This document shows, one piece after another, positions 35,704-46,299 of a DNA stretch of 64,000 nucleotides. Under the pieces are notes generated by a model. That model made no database searches. It was not told the DNA's origin and saw only the letters and a list, made by a program, of their open reading frames with translations. The DNA comes from Uliginosibacterium gangwonense DSM 18521 (GTDB taxonomy: Bacteria; Pseudomonadota; Gammaproteobacteria; Burkholderiales; Rhodocyclaceae), in assembly GCF_000373965.1 (NCBI RefSeq), contig NZ_KB892838.1, forward strand, positions 1 to 64,000, given 5' to 3'. Position 1 is the first letter of the stretch. Each line of letters begins with the position of its first letter. Position numbers and translations under genes: made by a program.

Positions 35704-38291
35704 TACTCGGTATCCCCGCTTTCGGAAACTACATCCGTTTCACCTTCACCATTTTCGTCTTCGCTATCGATGATTTTGACGATGGAAGACAGCTTGGAGC
35801 CTGCATCCAGATTGATGAGCGTCACCCCTTGCGTCGAGCGGCCCAGCTCACGGATATCCGCCACTGGGGTGCGGATCAGCACGCCATTGTCGGAGATCAG
35901 CATCACCTGATCAGTCGGGTCGACCAGCACGGCCCCCACCAACTTGCCGTTACGCTCAGAAGCCTGGATGGCAATCATGCCCTTGGTTCCACGGCCATGC
36001 AGGGTGTATTCGCCAATTGCGGTACGCTTGCCGAAACCGTTCTCTGTGGCAGTCAGCACAGACTGAGTTTCACCTTGCGCCACCAGCATCGACAGCACAC
36101 ATTGCCCATCCTCTAGCATCATGCCACGCACGCCACGGGCGGTACGGCCCATCGGACGCACATCACTTTCGGCAAAACGCACGGCCTTGCCTGCGTCAGA
36201 GAACAGCATCACGTTGCAATCGCCGTCGGTGATCGCCACACCAATCAGGAAGTCTCCTTCATCCAGCCCCACAGCGATGATCCCAGCCTTGCGCGGGTTG
36301 GAGAAATCGGTCAGCGGCGTCTTCTTCACAGTCCCTTGTGAGGTAGCCATGAAGATGAAGTGGCCTTCGTCAAATTCCTTGACCGGCAACACGGCAGTGA
36401 TCTTTTCGTTCTCTACCAGCGGGAAGAGATTGACGATGGGCTTGCCGCGCGAGGTACGGTTGCCTTCTGGCACCTCATAGACCTTGAGCCAATACAAGCG
36501 CCCACGGTTGGAGAAGCACAGGATGGTGTCGTGGGTGTTGGCCACGAAAAGCTGGTCGAGGAAATCGTCTTCCTTCATCGATGCAGCCTGCTTGCCCCGC
36601 CCGCCACGCTTTTGCGAACGGTAGTCGGCAAGCGGCTGGCGTTTGAAGTAGCCTGTGTGCGAAAGGGTCACCACCATGTCTTCCGGGGTGATCAGATCCT
36701 CAATATTGATGTCCGCCGTGTTCAGCACGATCTCGGACTTGCGCGGATCGCCAAACTGCTCGCGGATGGCACGCAGCTCCTGGTCGATGATGGCAGTGAT
36801 CCGTGCGGGCTTGGCCAGAATGTCGAGCAGATCGGCAATCTCGGCCATCACATCGCGGTATTCGCCGACAATCTTGTCCTGCTCCATATTGGTCAGGCGT
36901 TGCAACTGCATTTCCAGAATGCGTTGAGCCTGAACGTCGGAGAGGCGATAACCCTGTTTGGACAAACCAAATTCGGGTGCCAGGCCTTCTGGGCGGTAAC
37001 TGTCGGACATGGCCCGCGCCAGCATCTCTTCCACCAAGGGAGAGTGCCAGAGGCGCCCCATCAACTCGACCTTGGCATCTGCCGGCGTCGGCGCAGCCTT
37101 GATGAGCGCAATGATCTCATCAACGTTCGAGAGTGCAACCGCCAGCCCTTCCAGAATGTGGCCACGCTCACGCGCCTTGCGCAATTCAAAGATCGTGCGG
37201 CGGGTCACCACCTCCCGGCGGTGGGCCAGGAAGCATTCCAGCATCTGTTTGAGGTTCAGGAGACGCGGCTTGCCATCTACCAGCGCCACCATGTTCATGC
37301 CGAAGGTGTCTTGCAACTGGGTCTGCTTGAACAGGTTGTTCAGCACCACCTCAGCCACTTCGCCACGCTTGAGTTCAATGACCATGCGCATGCCGGACTT
37401 GTCCGACTCGTCGCGCAGATCAGAGATCCCCTCGATCTTCTTATCGCCAACCAACTCAGCAATTTTCTCGATCAAGGTCTTCTTGTTCACTTGGTAAGGG
37501 ATTTCATCGACGATGATCGCCTGACGATTGCCCTTTTCCATATCCTCGATATGGGTGCGCGCGCGCATCACCACCCGACCACGACCGGTACGGTAGCCCT
37601 CATGCACCCCATGCAGACCGTAGATCAGCCCTGCAGTCGGGAAATCCGGTGCGGGGACAATCTTGATCAGCTCCTCGATATCCATGTCTGGATTGGCCAA
37701 CAGGCTCAGACAAGCCTCAATGACTTCGGAGAGGTTGTGCGGCGGAATGTTGGTCGCCATCCCCACCGCGATACCGGCAGAACCATTGATCAACAGGTTC
37801 GGCAAGCGGGTAGGCAGTACTGTAGGTTCCAGTTCCTTGCCGTCGTAGTTGGGCTGAAAGTCAACGGTTTCCTTGTCGATATCTGCAAGCAGATCGTTGG
37901 ACAAGCGCTCCAGGCGACATTCCGTGTAACGCATTGCGGCGGCGGCATCGCCGTCGATGGAACCAAAGTTACCCTGACCGTCGACCAGGGTGTAGCGCAA
38001 GGAAAATTCCTGCGCCATGCGCACCAAGGTGTCGTAGATGGCGGAGTCACCGTGTGGGTGGAATTTCCCCATCACCTCACCAACCACCCGTGCACACTTC
38101 ACATAGGGGCGATTCCAAACAGTATTGGCTTCGTGCATCGCGTAGAGGACACGGCGGTGCACCGGCTTCAAGCCGTCTCGCACATCCGGTAGCGCACGCC
38201 CCACGATCACGCTCATTGCGTAATCGAGGTAGGAGTGACGCATTTCTTCCTCTAAACTGATCGGCAGCGTTTCTTTGGCAAACGAATTCAT
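35703..38291 (-). CDS. gyrA: DNA gyrase subunit A
   Basis: 862 residues. The quinolone-determining region reads [20 protein letters not shown] with the sensitive-type Ser and Asp; the catalytic tyrosine is in [14 protein letters not shown] near residue 125; the GyrA box is [14 protein letters not shown], followed by the six-bladed DNA-wrapping domain and an acidic tail. With GyrB it introduces negative supercoils. First gene of the long minus-strand operon and divergent from the deaminase gene at 38,400. Confidence 0.98.
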   Translation of the reverse strand: MNSFAKETLPISLEEEMRHSYLDYAMSVIVGRALPDVRDGLKPVHRRVLYAMHEANTVWNRPYVKCARVVGEVMGKFHPHGDSAIYDTLVRMAQEFSLRYTLVDGQGNFGSIDGDAAAAMRYTECRLERLSNDLLADIDKETVDFQPNYDGKELEPTVLPTRLPNLLINGSAGIAVGMATNIPPHNLSEVIEACLSLLANPDMDIEELIKIVPAPDFPTAGLIYGLHGVHEGYRTGRGRVVMRARTHIEDMEKGNRQAIIVDEIPYQVNKKTLIEKIAELVGDKKIEGISDLRDESDKSGMRMVIELKRGEVAEVVLNNLFKQTQLQDTFGMNMVALVDGKPRLLNLKQMLECFLAHRREVVTRRTIFELRKARERGHILEGLAVALSNVDEIIALIKAAPTPADAKVELMGRLWHSPLVEEMLARAMSDSYRPEGLAPEFGLSKQGYRLSDVQAQRILEMQLQRLTNMEQDKIVGEYRDVMAEIADLLDILAKPARITAIIDQELRAIREQFGDPRKSEIVLNTADINIEDLITPEDMVVTLSHTGYFKRQPLADYRSQKRGGRGKQAASMKEDDFLDQLFVANTHDTILCFSNRGRLYWLKVYEVPEGNRTSRGKPIVNLFPLVENEKITAVLPVKEFDEGHFIFMATSQGTVKKTPLTDFSNPRKAGIIAVGLDEGDFLIGVAITDGDCNVMLFSDAGKAVRFAESDVRPMGRTARGVRGMMLEDGQCVLSMLVAQGETQSVLTATENGFGKRTAIGEYTLHGRGTKGMIAIQASERNGKLVGAVLVDPTDQVMLISDNGVLIRTPVADIRELGRSTQGVTLINLDAGSKLSSIVKIIDSEDENGEGETDVVSESGDTE

Positions 38292-38399
38292 GGCTGGCGC
38301 TCGGGCGTTATGGTGCAGTGCGGAAGCACTGCACGAAAGGATGGGATTGTACCATGCCCACCCTCACCCGAACCGGCACACAGGAACCTGGACCGATCC

Positions 38400-39725
38400 A
38401 TGCACACACAAACCCAAGCAGACCTGATCATCGAAGCCCGCTGGCTGGTGCCCGTGGAGCCGGACAACACCGTGCTGGAGCACCACTGCGTAGTCATCAG
38501 CCAGGGGGTCATCCAGCAGGTACTCCCCACACAGCATGCTCGTGATTTGGGCTTGAGCGCCAAAGAAACCCTCACCCTGGATGAACACATCCTGTTTCCA
38601 GGGTTCGTCAATACGCACACTCACGCGGCCATGAGCCTGATGCGAGGCTTGGCAGATGATCTCCCGCTGATGCGCTGGCTGCAGGAAGCCATCTGGCCGA
38701 CAGAAGGCAAACACGTCAGCCCGAATTTCGTGCGCGACGGCACACTGCTGGCTGCGGCGGAAATGCTGCTTGGCGGCATTACCTGCGTCAACGATATGTA
38801 TTTTTTCCCTCACTCATCCGCCCAAGCATTCGCCGAGGCAGGCATTCGCGCAACAGTCGGGATGATCATGATCGAGTTCCCAAGCGCCTTTGCCACCGAT
38901 GCAGAAGACTATCTGCGCAAAGGGCTGCGGGTACGGGACGAGTGGAAGGGAGATCCGCTGATCCAGTTTGCACTCGCCCCTCATGCGCCTTACACCGTCA
39001 GCGACTCCAGTTTTGAGCAGATTGCCACACTGGCTGTGGAGTTGGACTGCCCCGTCCACATCCACCTGCATGAAACCCAAACGGAAATTGAAGACAGCCT
39101 GAAGCGCTTTGGCGTTCGCCCGCTCGCCCGGCTTGAAAAGCTGGGGCTCCTCGGCCCCAATCTTTGCATCGCCCACGGTGTGCATTTCACCGAACACGAG
39201 TTGGATACCCTTGCGCACTACGGCGCCCATGTCATCCACAACCCCACCTCCAACATGAAATTGGCCAGTGGCGCAGCCCCCATCACGGGCATGCTTAAAC
39301 GCGGCGTGAATGTCGGATTGGGCACGGATGGGGCAGCAAGCAATAACCGCCTGGACATCTTCCAGGAAATGCGCCACGCCGCCCTGCTGGCAAAACTACG
39401 CGAATCGGACGCCTCTGCCCTATCCGCCCACGAAGCGCTCCACATGGCAACCCTGGGAGGCGCACGCGCCTTGGGGCTGGAGCAAAAAATAGGCTCGATC
39501 ACCCCAGGCAAGGCAGCCGATCTTTGCGCGGCCTCGCTCGCCGATCCGATTGTCGGCCCCTGTTACGACCCGGTGTCACATCTGGTCTATGTGCTGGGCA
39601 GAAACGCCGTCAGTCACGTATGGGTGGGAGGTGAAAAAAAAGTACATGAGGGCAGATTGTTGCACATGCACAACAAAGAGCTACAGAGAATAAGTCGCAT
39701 GTGGCAAAATGCTGTCCGGCCCTAA
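38400..39725 (+). CDS. mtaD: 5-methylthioadenosine / S-adenosylhomocysteine deaminase (amidohydrolase)
   Basis: 441 residues from the ATG at 38,400; the frame is open 30 codons further but that part is Pro-rich and unlike the family. Metal ligands are in FPGFVNTHTHAAMSLMRGLA, the second histidine in VHIHLHETQTEIED and LCIAHGVH, and the catalytic Asp in GLGTDGAASNNRLDIF. It belongs to the TRZ/ATZ amidohydrolases; the likely role is deamination of MTA or SAH to the inosine forms. It precedes an outer-membrane gene and ubiG, a SAM-dependent methyltransferase that makes SAH, a common neighbourhood in this group. Confidence 0.88.
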   Translation: MHTQTQADLIIEARWLVPVEPDNTVLEHHCVVISQGVIQQVLPTQHARDLGLSAKETLTLDEHILFPGFVNTHTHAAMSLMRGLADDLPLMRWLQEAIWPTEGKHVSPNFVRDGTLLAAAEMLLGGITCVNDMYFFPHSSAQAFAEAGIRATVGMIMIEFPSAFATDAEDYLRKGLRVRDEWKGDPLIQFALAPHAPYTVSDSSFEQIATLAVELDCPVHIHLHETQTEIEDSLKRFGVRPLARLEKLGLLGPNLCIAHGVHFTEHELDTLAHYGAHVIHNPTSNMKLASGAAPITGMLKRGVNVGLGTDGAASNNRLDIFQEMRHAALLAKLRESDASALSAHEALHMATLGGARALGLEQKIGSITPGKAADLCAASLADPIVGPCYDPVSHLVYVLGRNAVSHVWVGGEKKVHEGRLLHMHNKELQRISRMWQNAVRP

Positions 39726-39929
39726 AGTGGTATGATATGGACTTGGATTGGTTTGGCATCAGGCTTGATGCAATGGTATTTTTTTGGAAAAACACGTTCT
39801 TCAGGCTTGTTCAGTTGTCAAATCCCACATCCAGACGCTCATCAGAATCCCATGCTTGTGGACATTAGCGATCTCCCCCGATCCGTCCTAAGCTGTTACC
39901 AACACAACCAGCCTTGCAACGAGGAGCAT

Positions 39930-40712
39930 ATGAAAAAATCCTATTCGTTCGTTCTGGCCGTTATTGCGGCTTCCCTTTTCTCTGCTGGCGCTCAGGCTCA
40001 ATCCAGCCAGATCCGTATCGACAAAAATGGCGTAATCCCCTACGCCATTGATGGCAACGGCATCGTTGAGCGCTCATCCAGTGGTCTGTGCTGGCGTGCT
40101 GCCAGCATTTGGAGCAAAGAACTGGCCCTGTCCGTCAAGACGCTCGATGGCGACAAGCTGCCGGTAGGCTGCTATTGCGATGCAGACCAACTGCCCAAGG
40201 AAGCCTGCCAGGCTGCTCCGGAACCTGTGAAGACACCGGAACCTGTGAAGGCGCCCGAACCCGTTCAAGCCCCGGTCAAGGCGCCCGAACCCGTTGCAGC
40301 CCCGACAGCCCTGCCGTCTGCTGAAAAGGTCACCATTCCGGCTGACGCCCTGTTCGCCTTCGACAAGGCTGAACTGATGGAACAAGGCAAGGAAGCGCTG
40401 GCAGCCTTCGCCGACACAGCCAAGAACCTGAAGCAACTGGAAGTGGTGATCGCCGTCGGTCACGCTGACCGTATCGGTTCTGACGCTTACAACCAAAAGC
40501 TCTCGGAAAAGCGTGCAGCAACCGTCAAGGATTTCCTGATCTCCCAAGGTCTGCCCGCCAACAAGGTCTACACCGAAGGCAAGGGCAAGTCCCAGCCGAA
40601 GACTGGCGACGACTATAAGAAGCTGGGCGCTCTGAACGGCAAGAACAAGAAGATGGTCGACTTCTTCGCTCCGGATCGCCGCGTGGAACTGGAAGCGGTC
40701 GGCAGCAAGTAA
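39930..40712 (+). CDS. OmpA-family outer membrane / peptidoglycan-binding protein
   Basis: 260 residues from the ATG at 39,930 with GAGGAG just upstream; the open frame further 5' is not coding. A signal peptide ends at AQAQ near residue 24. A short N-terminal domain with three cysteines is followed by a Pro-rich spacer of about five EPVKxPEPV units (residues about 95-130) and a C-terminal OmpA domain ([20 protein letters not shown], then [20 protein letters not shown]) that binds peptidoglycan. There is no eight-stranded barrel, so it is a periplasmic peptidoglycan tether of the kind found upstream of ubiG in betaproteobacteria. Confidence 0.92.
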   Translation: MKKSYSFVLAVIAASLFSAGAQAQSSQIRIDKNGVIPYAIDGNGIVERSSSGLCWRAASIWSKELALSVKTLDGDKLPVGCYCDADQLPKEACQAAPEPVKTPEPVKAPEPVQAPVKAPEPVAAPTALPSAEKVTIPADALFAFDKAELMEQGKEALAAFADTAKNLKQLEVVIAVGHADRIGSDAYNQKLSEKRAATVKDFLISQGLPANKVYTEGKGKSQPKTGDDYKKLGALNGKNKKMVDFFAPDRRVELEAVGSK

Positions 40713-40733
40713 TCCCGCTTTGTTGCATTAAGA

Positions 40734-40761
40734 AAAGCCCGGCCTCGGCTGGGCTTTTTTC
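40734..40761 (+). terminator. Intrinsic terminator between the ompA-like gene and ubiG
   Basis: AAAAGCCC pairs with GGGCTTTT around a small inner GCC/GGC stem, followed by TTTTTTC. It lies 22 bases after the stop codon. Confidence 0.88.
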
Positions 40762-40801
40762 TTGTGTCACACTACTACCTACCCCAACAAAACCTATTGC
40801 C

Positions 40802-41506
40802 ATGAATCACACCAATTCTGACGCACGCGAAGTTGCCAAATTCAGCGATCTTGCCCATCGTTGGTGGGACCCTGAGTCCGAGTTTCGCCCCTTGCATGAA
40901 ATCAATCCGCTTCGTCTGAGTTGGATCGACTCACACGCGCATTTGGCAGGGAAAGAGGTGCTGGATATCGGGTGTGGGGGCGGCATCCTGTCGGAGAGCA
41001 TGGCCGCACGCAGTGCACAGGTAACAGGGATCGACCTTTCGGAGAAAGCGCTCTCCGTCGCCAAACTGCATATGCTGGAAAGCGGACAACAAAACCTGGG
41101 CTATCAGATGATTTCCGCCGAAGCCCTGGCTGCAGAACGGCCACAAGCTTTTGACGTGGTCACCTGCATGGAGATGCTTGAGCACGTGCCCGACCCGGCC
41201 AGTATCGTCAAAGCCTGTGCGCAATTGGTGAAACCTGGCGGTTACGTTTTCTTCTCGACAATCAACCGCAACTTGAAAGCCTATACGCTGGCAGTGATCG
41301 GCGCTGAATATGTACTCAACATGCTGCCTCGCGGCACTCATGACTATCGCAAGTTTCTGAAGCCTTCTGAACTGAGCGGCATGGCCCGCCAAGCTGATTT
41401 AGGGATAGAAGAATTGCTGGGCATGACCTACAACCCGCTTACCCAGGTCTACAAGCTAGGCAAGAACTGCGATGTCAATTATCTGCTCTGCGCAAGAAAG
41501 CCCTGA
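40802..41506 (+). CDS. ubiG: Ubiquinone biosynthesis O-methyltransferase
   Basis: 234 residues. The N-terminal UbiG signature [20 protein letters not shown] and the SAM-binding motif [20 protein letters not shown] are present, with [13 protein letters not shown] as motif II. It carries out both O-methylations of ubiquinone synthesis. The start at 40,802 has no clear ribosome site. The usual downstream partner gph is missing; the next gene is convergent. Confidence 0.95.
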   Translation: MNHTNSDAREVAKFSDLAHRWWDPESEFRPLHEINPLRLSWIDSHAHLAGKEVLDIGCGGGILSESMAARSAQVTGIDLSEKALSVAKLHMLESGQQNLGYQMISAEALAAERPQAFDVVTCMEMLEHVPDPASIVKACAQLVKPGGYVFFSTINRNLKAYTLAVIGAEYVLNMLPRGTHDYRKFLKPSELSGMARQADLGIEELLGMTYNPLTQVYKLGKNCDVNYLLCARKP

Positions 41507-41512
41507 AACTCG

Positions 41513-42403
41513 TCAAGACGGCTCGAAGACTCGCGTCGTCAACCAAGCTTCAAGCAAGGCAGTCCAGGCGGTGACCGGCCCCGTCGCATGGCGGATAGCA
41601 TGCCCATGCCCGCCTTGCTCGAAAACATGAAGCTGAACACTTAGCTTATGGCGGCGCAGTGCGTGGTAATAGCTGATGCTGTTTTCAGCGGGAACGGATG
41701 CGTCGTCATTTGCCAGACTAATAAAGTGCGGTGGCATGCCTGCACTGACCTGCGCCTCACAAGAGTAAAGCGCCAAAGCGCCTTCGTCTGGATCGTCCCC
41801 CAACAATGCCAAGCGAGACCCTTGATGCGCAAACGGCAGGCGCATGGTTATCACCGGGTAAAGCAAAATAACAAAATCTGGTCGGGCCGATTGCTGATCG
41901 ACATGATCCACAGCAGCATAAACCTGCGCAGCATGGCGAGTGGCGAGGCTTGCCATCACATGCCCGCCTGCCGAACAGCCCATCACACCCATCCGGGCGG
42001 GATCAAGCCCCCAGGTAGCCGCGTGGCTACGCACCAAACGCAAGGCGCGCTGCACATCCTGAAGCGGCACATCGCTTTTTTGCGCATGCCCTTCACCGGG
42101 CAAACGATATTTGAGTACAAAGACGGTAATGCCCAGGTCATTCAACCAACGGGCGATGTCACTGCCTTCCTTATCTACGACAATGCGGCGATACCCGCCA
42201 CCCGGCGCCAGGATAATGCTCACGCCATTGGGGCGTTTAGCACGCCACACACTCAGCTCCGGTATCTGTACCGAACTGATCGCCCGATCACCATAATTAT
42301 CAGGGTCTGGGCTGCGCTCTTCAATGCATTCAAAGAGTTCAAGCCCTTCGCTGCCCGGTGCATCGGCGGGCCACAACCGTATGCGTTCAGGCAGATAGCT
42401 CAC
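41513..42403 (-). CDS. Alpha/beta-hydrolase esterase (acetylxylan-esterase-like)
   Basis: 296 residues from a GTG that overlaps the recN stop (GTGA). The oxyanion motif ILAPGGGYRRIV, the nucleophile elbow MGVMGCSAGGHVMASLA near residue 142 and the C-terminal histidine in FEQGGHGHAIRHATGP give a complete Ser-Asp-His set. No signal peptide, so it should act in the cytoplasm. The family includes acetylxylan esterases and related BD-FAE/axe-type deacetylases that act on imported oligosaccharides, which would fit the xylan enzyme at 6.9-9.8 kb, but substrate cannot be told from sequence alone. Confidence 0.8.
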   Translation of the reverse strand: MSYLPERIRLWPADAPGSEGLELFECIEERSPDPDNYGDRAISSVQIPELSVWRAKRPNGVSIILAPGGGYRRIVVDKEGSDIARWLNDLGITVFVLKYRLPGEGHAQKSDVPLQDVQRALRLVRSHAATWGLDPARMGVMGCSAGGHVMASLATRHAAQVYAAVDHVDQQSARPDFVILLYPVITMRLPFAHQGSRLALLGDDPDEGALALYSCEAQVSAGMPPHFISLANDDASVPAENSISYYHALRRHKLSVQLHVFEQGGHGHAIRHATGPVTAWTALLEAWLTTRVFEPS

Positions 42404-44061
42404 ACCCGGTTCCCCAATAGCTCTGCGGCGTGGCTTCGAGTCGTTTCGGTAATATTGACCCCACCCAGCATACGTGCGATTTCTTCAACACGTCCTTGCT
42501 CGTCCAACACTTGCAGGCGCGACAAAGTGACGCCGTTGTGGGTTTCCTTGAGTACCTTCCACTGCCAATCGGCTTGTGCCGCCACTTGTGGCAGGTGGGT
42601 CACGCAGAGCACCTGACGATTACACCCCAACTCCCGCAGGCGCCGCCCTACAATTTCCGCCACGCTACCCCCGATCCCGACATCGACCTCATCAAAAATC
42701 AGCGTGGGTACGGATTGCGCCTCTGAAGCAATCACCTGGATCGCCAGACCAATACGAGACAATTCCCCACCAGAGGCCACCTTAGCAAGTGGGCGCACGG
42801 GTTGATGCGGGTTAGCCGCCACCTGGAACTCCACGCGCTCAAAGCCGTTCGCGGTCCCCTCTGCTTCTGGCAGCAAGGCCACTTCAAAGCGCCCCCCTGC
42901 CATGGCAAGTTCCTGCATGGCTTCAGAAACCGATTCGCTCAACGATATGGCCTTGGCAAGACGCGCTTCAGAAAGCTGTTTGGCTCTTGCCTCATACACG
43001 CGATGCGCGGCGTCCTCACGCACACGCAAGGCTTCTGGATCAGCCAACTCTGTAATTTCTGCCAATCTAGCCTCGCATTTAGCCAGCAACTCAGGCAAAC
43101 CTTCTGGTTGAACCCGATACTTGCGGGAAGCGCCAACAATAGCTTCTATGCGCTGCTCCACCTCTGTCAGCCTTGCGGGGTCCAACTCCACGCGATCCCG
43201 ATAACGGCGGAGTGCATGCGCGGCTTCTTCCAGGCGGATGGCCGCATCAGAGAGCAGTTCCGCAATTTCCGCCATCGCCGGGTCAAAGCCGGATAGCTCT
43301 TCAAGGCGCGCCGCAATCCGGCTGGTTTCTCCTGCCAGGGGCATCTCGCCCTCACTCACCGCATCAAGGGCTGTGCCTGCACCTTCCAGTAGTGCTGCTG
43401 CATTAGCCAGACGGGCATGCTCCTGGTTCAGATTTTCCCAATCAGGCGCACTGAATTCCAAGGCGGCAAGCTCCTTGATCTGGAAGTTCAGCAACTCGCG
43501 CTCATGTACCAGTGCTTCCACGCCCTTTTCCGCATCCTGCCGTGCTTGCCGTGCCGTCTGCCATTCCCGATAATGCGCCGAGACTTCACGTGCTACGCCC
43601 AACTGCCCGGCCAGGGTATCCAGCATCTGCCTTTGCGCCTCGGGCTTGAGCAGAGCATGGTGGGCATGCTGACCGTGAATATCAGCAAAGAATTCACTCA
43701 ACTCCCGCAATTGCGCCGCCGTGGCAGGCATGCCATTGATGTAGGAACGGGAACGCCCGTTGTTGTCCACCACCCGGCGCACCAGAACAAAAGGTTCGTC
43801 TGAGCCAAGATCCTGTTCAGCCAACCACTTCGCGGCCTCAGAATCAGCAACCAGGTCGAACTCAGCCATCAGATCTGCCTTATCCCGCCCGGTGCGCACG
43901 ACGCCTCCCTCCGCACGCTCGCCCAACAACAAGGACAGTGCATCCAGCAGAATAGACTTGCCCGCGCCCGTCTCGCCCGTCAGCGCACCAAAGCCGGAAT
44001 GAAAATCGAGTTCAAGGCGATCAACCAGTACGAAATCCTGGATCAGCAAACGACGCAACAT
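42400..44061 (-). CDS. recN: DNA repair protein RecN
   Basis: 553 residues, an SMC-like ATPase. Walker A is GETGAGKSILLDALSLLLGE near residue 29, the two coiled-coil arms occupy the middle, and the signature plus Walker B are VASGGELSRIGLAIQVIASE and PTLIFDEVDVGIGG. It bridges DNA ends during double-strand break repair. It follows nadK by about 45 bases and overlaps the esterase gene. Confidence 0.96.
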   Translation of the reverse strand: MLRRLLIQDFVLVDRLELDFHSGFGALTGETGAGKSILLDALSLLLGERAEGGVVRTGRDKADLMAEFDLVADSEAAKWLAEQDLGSDEPFVLVRRVVDNNGRSRSYINGMPATAAQLRELSEFFADIHGQHAHHALLKPEAQRQMLDTLAGQLGVAREVSAHYREWQTARQARQDAEKGVEALVHERELLNFQIKELAALEFSAPDWENLNQEHARLANAAALLEGAGTALDAVSEGEMPLAGETSRIAARLEELSGFDPAMAEIAELLSDAAIRLEEAAHALRRYRDRVELDPARLTEVEQRIEAIVGASRKYRVQPEGLPELLAKCEARLAEITELADPEALRVREDAAHRVYEARAKQLSEARLAKAISLSESVSEAMQELAMAGGRFEVALLPEAEGTANGFERVEFQVAANPHQPVRPLAKVASGGELSRIGLAIQVIASEAQSVPTLIFDEVDVGIGGSVAEIVGRRLRELGCNRQVLCVTHLPQVAAQADWQWKVLKETHNGVTLSRLQVLDEQGRVEEIARMLGGVNITETTRSHAAELLGNRV

Positions 44062-44105
44062 GGTCAGGGATTCCCACAGAAACTAGATTAGAGACAGTTC
44101 AATCA

Positions 44106-44987
44106 TCATGAGCGCGGCGCAGCGCTCCAGTGGAGCTTTTCACGCAGCACGGCAAAATAGCTGTAATCCTGGGGGTGAAGCAAAGTCACGCCCAAGGGTG
44201 CGCGTTTGATATAGACGCGATCCCCACCCTGTATTTCAAACAAGGTCTGCCCATCGCAGAACAGGCGGGCATCAAAGCGCGGCAACACCACCAGTTCCAC
44301 CGTGCTTTCGTGAGCCAGGGCCAGGGGACGATACGTCAGCGCATGTGGGCACAGCGGCACAACCACAAAACCAGCCAGACGCGGATGCAAAATCGGCCCA
44401 TTGGCGGATAGCGCATACGCGGTAGACCCCGTCGGCGTCGAGACGATCATGCCGTCGGAGCGTTGGGTGTAGATGTATTCACCATCCACATGCAACTCGA
44501 ACTCGATCATTCGTCCAAATTCGCCGCGTGACAGCACGACATCGTTCAACGCCATGGTGGAAAAAATCGCCTCACCACTACGCCAGACATCGGCCTGTAG
44601 CAGCACACGGCGCTCACGCAGATAGCGACCATCCAGAATATCACCCAGGCAGGCAAACATGCGCTCACGCGGCACATCCGTCAAAAAGCCCAAGCGCCCC
44701 TGATTGACCCCGACCAAGGGCAAACTATGCCCTGCCAATCGGCGCGCAGTAGCCAGCATGGTGCCATCGCCCCCCAGCACTACGACCAAGTCGGCCTGCT
44801 CCCCGATCTCTTCGATCGTGGCAACACGTACAGATCCATCGTGCCCAACGGCCCGTGCCGTGTCATGTTCCAGCCAGACATCCTGCCCGCGTTGGAGCAA
44901 GAAAGCAGCCGTCTGCGCCAATGCCTCGGCGACCTCCGTGCTCTGGTATTTCCCAACAAGGGCGACAATGCCAAATTCTTTGTCCAT
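44106..44987 (-). CDS. nadK: NAD kinase
   Basis: 293 residues from the ATG at 44,987; a GTG six codons upstream is less likely. Motifs: VVLGGDGTMLATARRLAGHS, LVGVNQGRLGFLTDVPRERM and VSTPTGSTAYALSANGPILH, the full NAD kinase set. It phosphorylates NAD to NADP. It is divergent from hrcA and leads the nadK-recN-esterase unit, the common hrcA/nadK/recN layout of proteobacteria. Confidence 0.96.
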   Translation of the reverse strand: MDKEFGIVALVGKYQSTEVAEALAQTAAFLLQRGQDVWLEHDTARAVGHDGSVRVATIEEIGEQADLVVVLGGDGTMLATARRLAGHSLPLVGVNQGRLGFLTDVPRERMFACLGDILDGRYLRERRVLLQADVWRSGEAIFSTMALNDVVLSRGEFGRMIEFELHVDGEYIYTQRSDGMIVSTPTGSTAYALSANGPILHPRLAGFVVVPLCPHALTYRPLALAHESTVELVVLPRFDARLFCDGQTLFEIQGGDRVYIKRAPLGVTLLHPQDYSYFAVLREKLHWSAAPRS

Positions 44988-45156
44988 AACTTTGCATTTA
45001 ACCACAGCCAGGCGCTACCCATATAGCCGCCGACCGGGATTTTTCGATAGCAGGCAGCCTCCGCCAACTTGCCTCATGTGTGATCGTTCGTAGCTTCATG
45101 CCTGGAATGGCAAACTGGCCCTAGGCAGGAGAGTCCCACTAAAATAGAATCCAATC

Positions 45157-46185
45157 ATGACCCAGCAGCTCGATCAACGCGCCAAGGTATTACTCAAGAC
45201 CTTGGTTGAACGCTACATTGCAGATGGCCAACCCGTCGGTTCGCGGGTCTTGTCGCGTCAGTCCGGGCTGGACTTGTCTCCAGCCACCATTCGCAATGTC
45301 ATGGCCGATCTGGAAGAGTTGGGGCTCATCACCAGCCCCCATACTTCTGCGGGGCGCGTGCCGACAGCACTGGGTTATCGCCTGTTTGTAGACACCCTAC
45401 TCACCGTCAAGCCCCTGGCCCAAACCGAGGTGTTGGAACTGGAACATCATATCCAGCCCGACGAGCCACGGCGTGTACTTTCCACGGCTTCACAACTGCT
45501 CTCGGAATTGACTCACTTTGCGGGCATTGTGATTGCTCCGCGCCGGGAAGGCGTCAAGATTCGGCAGATTGAATTCGTATCGCTATCAGAGATGCGCGTG
45601 CTGCTCATTATCGTGACCGACAATGGCGACGTCCAGAACCGTATCCTGTTTACCCAACGCGCCTACACCGGGGATGAGTTGGTCACTGCCTCCAACTACC
45701 TGAACCACCATTGCGTGGGGCTGGCTTTCGGAGAGATGGTCGATTGCCTGCGCGCCGATCTGGTGCAATTGCGTCAAGACATGACGGACCTGATGAGTGC
45801 CGCCATCAACATAGGCCAGGAAGCCATGGCAGACAACAGCACTCCATATCTGCTTTCTGGCGAACGTAATTTGCTGGAAGTCGACGATCTATCGTCCAAT
45901 ATGGGACGTTTGCGCGATCTGTTCCGATTATTCGAACAGAAGTCAGGCCTCGTTCAGTTGCTGGATATGTCCAGCCGCGCTGAAGGGGTGCAGCTCTTTA
46001 TCGGCGGGGAATCGGGGATCACCCCTCTGGATGAGTGCTCGGTGGTTTCCGCCCCTTATGAGGCAGATGGTCAAGTGTTGGGTACCATCGCCGTCATCGG
46101 CCCCACCCGCATGGCCTACGAACGGGTTATTCCAATTGTTGATGTGACTGCACGTTTACTCAGCAGCGCCCTGTCCAGCACCTAA
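45157..46185 (+). CDS. hrcA: Heat-inducible transcription repressor
   Basis: 342 residues. The winged helix at the N-terminus ([40 protein letters not shown]) is followed by the GAF-like dimerisation domain. HrcA represses groE and dnaK genes at CIRCE elements and needs GroEL for activity. No CIRCE element (TTAGCACTC-N9-GAGTGCTAA) is visible in the short region upstream, so this copy does not look autoregulated in that way; TAAAAT-TAGAAT just before the start is a likely -10 region. Confidence 0.96.
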   Translation: MTQQLDQRAKVLLKTLVERYIADGQPVGSRVLSRQSGLDLSPATIRNVMADLEELGLITSPHTSAGRVPTALGYRLFVDTLLTVKPLAQTEVLELEHHIQPDEPRRVLSTASQLLSELTHFAGIVIAPRREGVKIRQIEFVSLSEMRVLLIIVTDNGDVQNRILFTQRAYTGDELVTASNYLNHHCVGLAFGEMVDCLRADLVQLRQDMTDLMSAAINIGQEAMADNSTPYLLSGERNLLEVDDLSSNMGRLRDLFRLFEQKSGLVQLLDMSSRAEGVQLFIGGESGITPLDECSVVSAPYEADGQVLGTIAVIGPTRMAYERVIPIVDVTARLLSSALSST

Positions 46186-46247
46186 ACCGGTGTTTGGCAC
46201 AACGCGGGGCGATTGAATAGATTCTAGGTCTGGCTGATCAGATCAAG

Positions 46248-46272
46248 AAAGCCCGCATTTAGGGCGGGCTTT
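46248..46272. terminator. Bidirectional hairpin between hrcA and the convergent orphan gene
   Basis: A perfect 9-bp stem AAAGCCCGC/GCGGGCTTT with a 7-base loop lies about 60 bases after hrcA and 28 bases after the end of the minus-strand gene at 46,300. Short T or A runs on both sides suit both directions. Confidence 0.8.
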
Positions 46273-46299
46273 GGCACACCAACAAGGGCCGACGCAATA

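Noticed and set aside
36360-38192. 610-codon open frame on the plus strand
   Set aside because: Antisense to gyrA; a shadow caused by GC-rich codon bias.
45090-45156. Possible CIRCE element upstream of hrcA
   Set aside because: No TTAGCACTC/GAGTGCTAA pair is present in the region.
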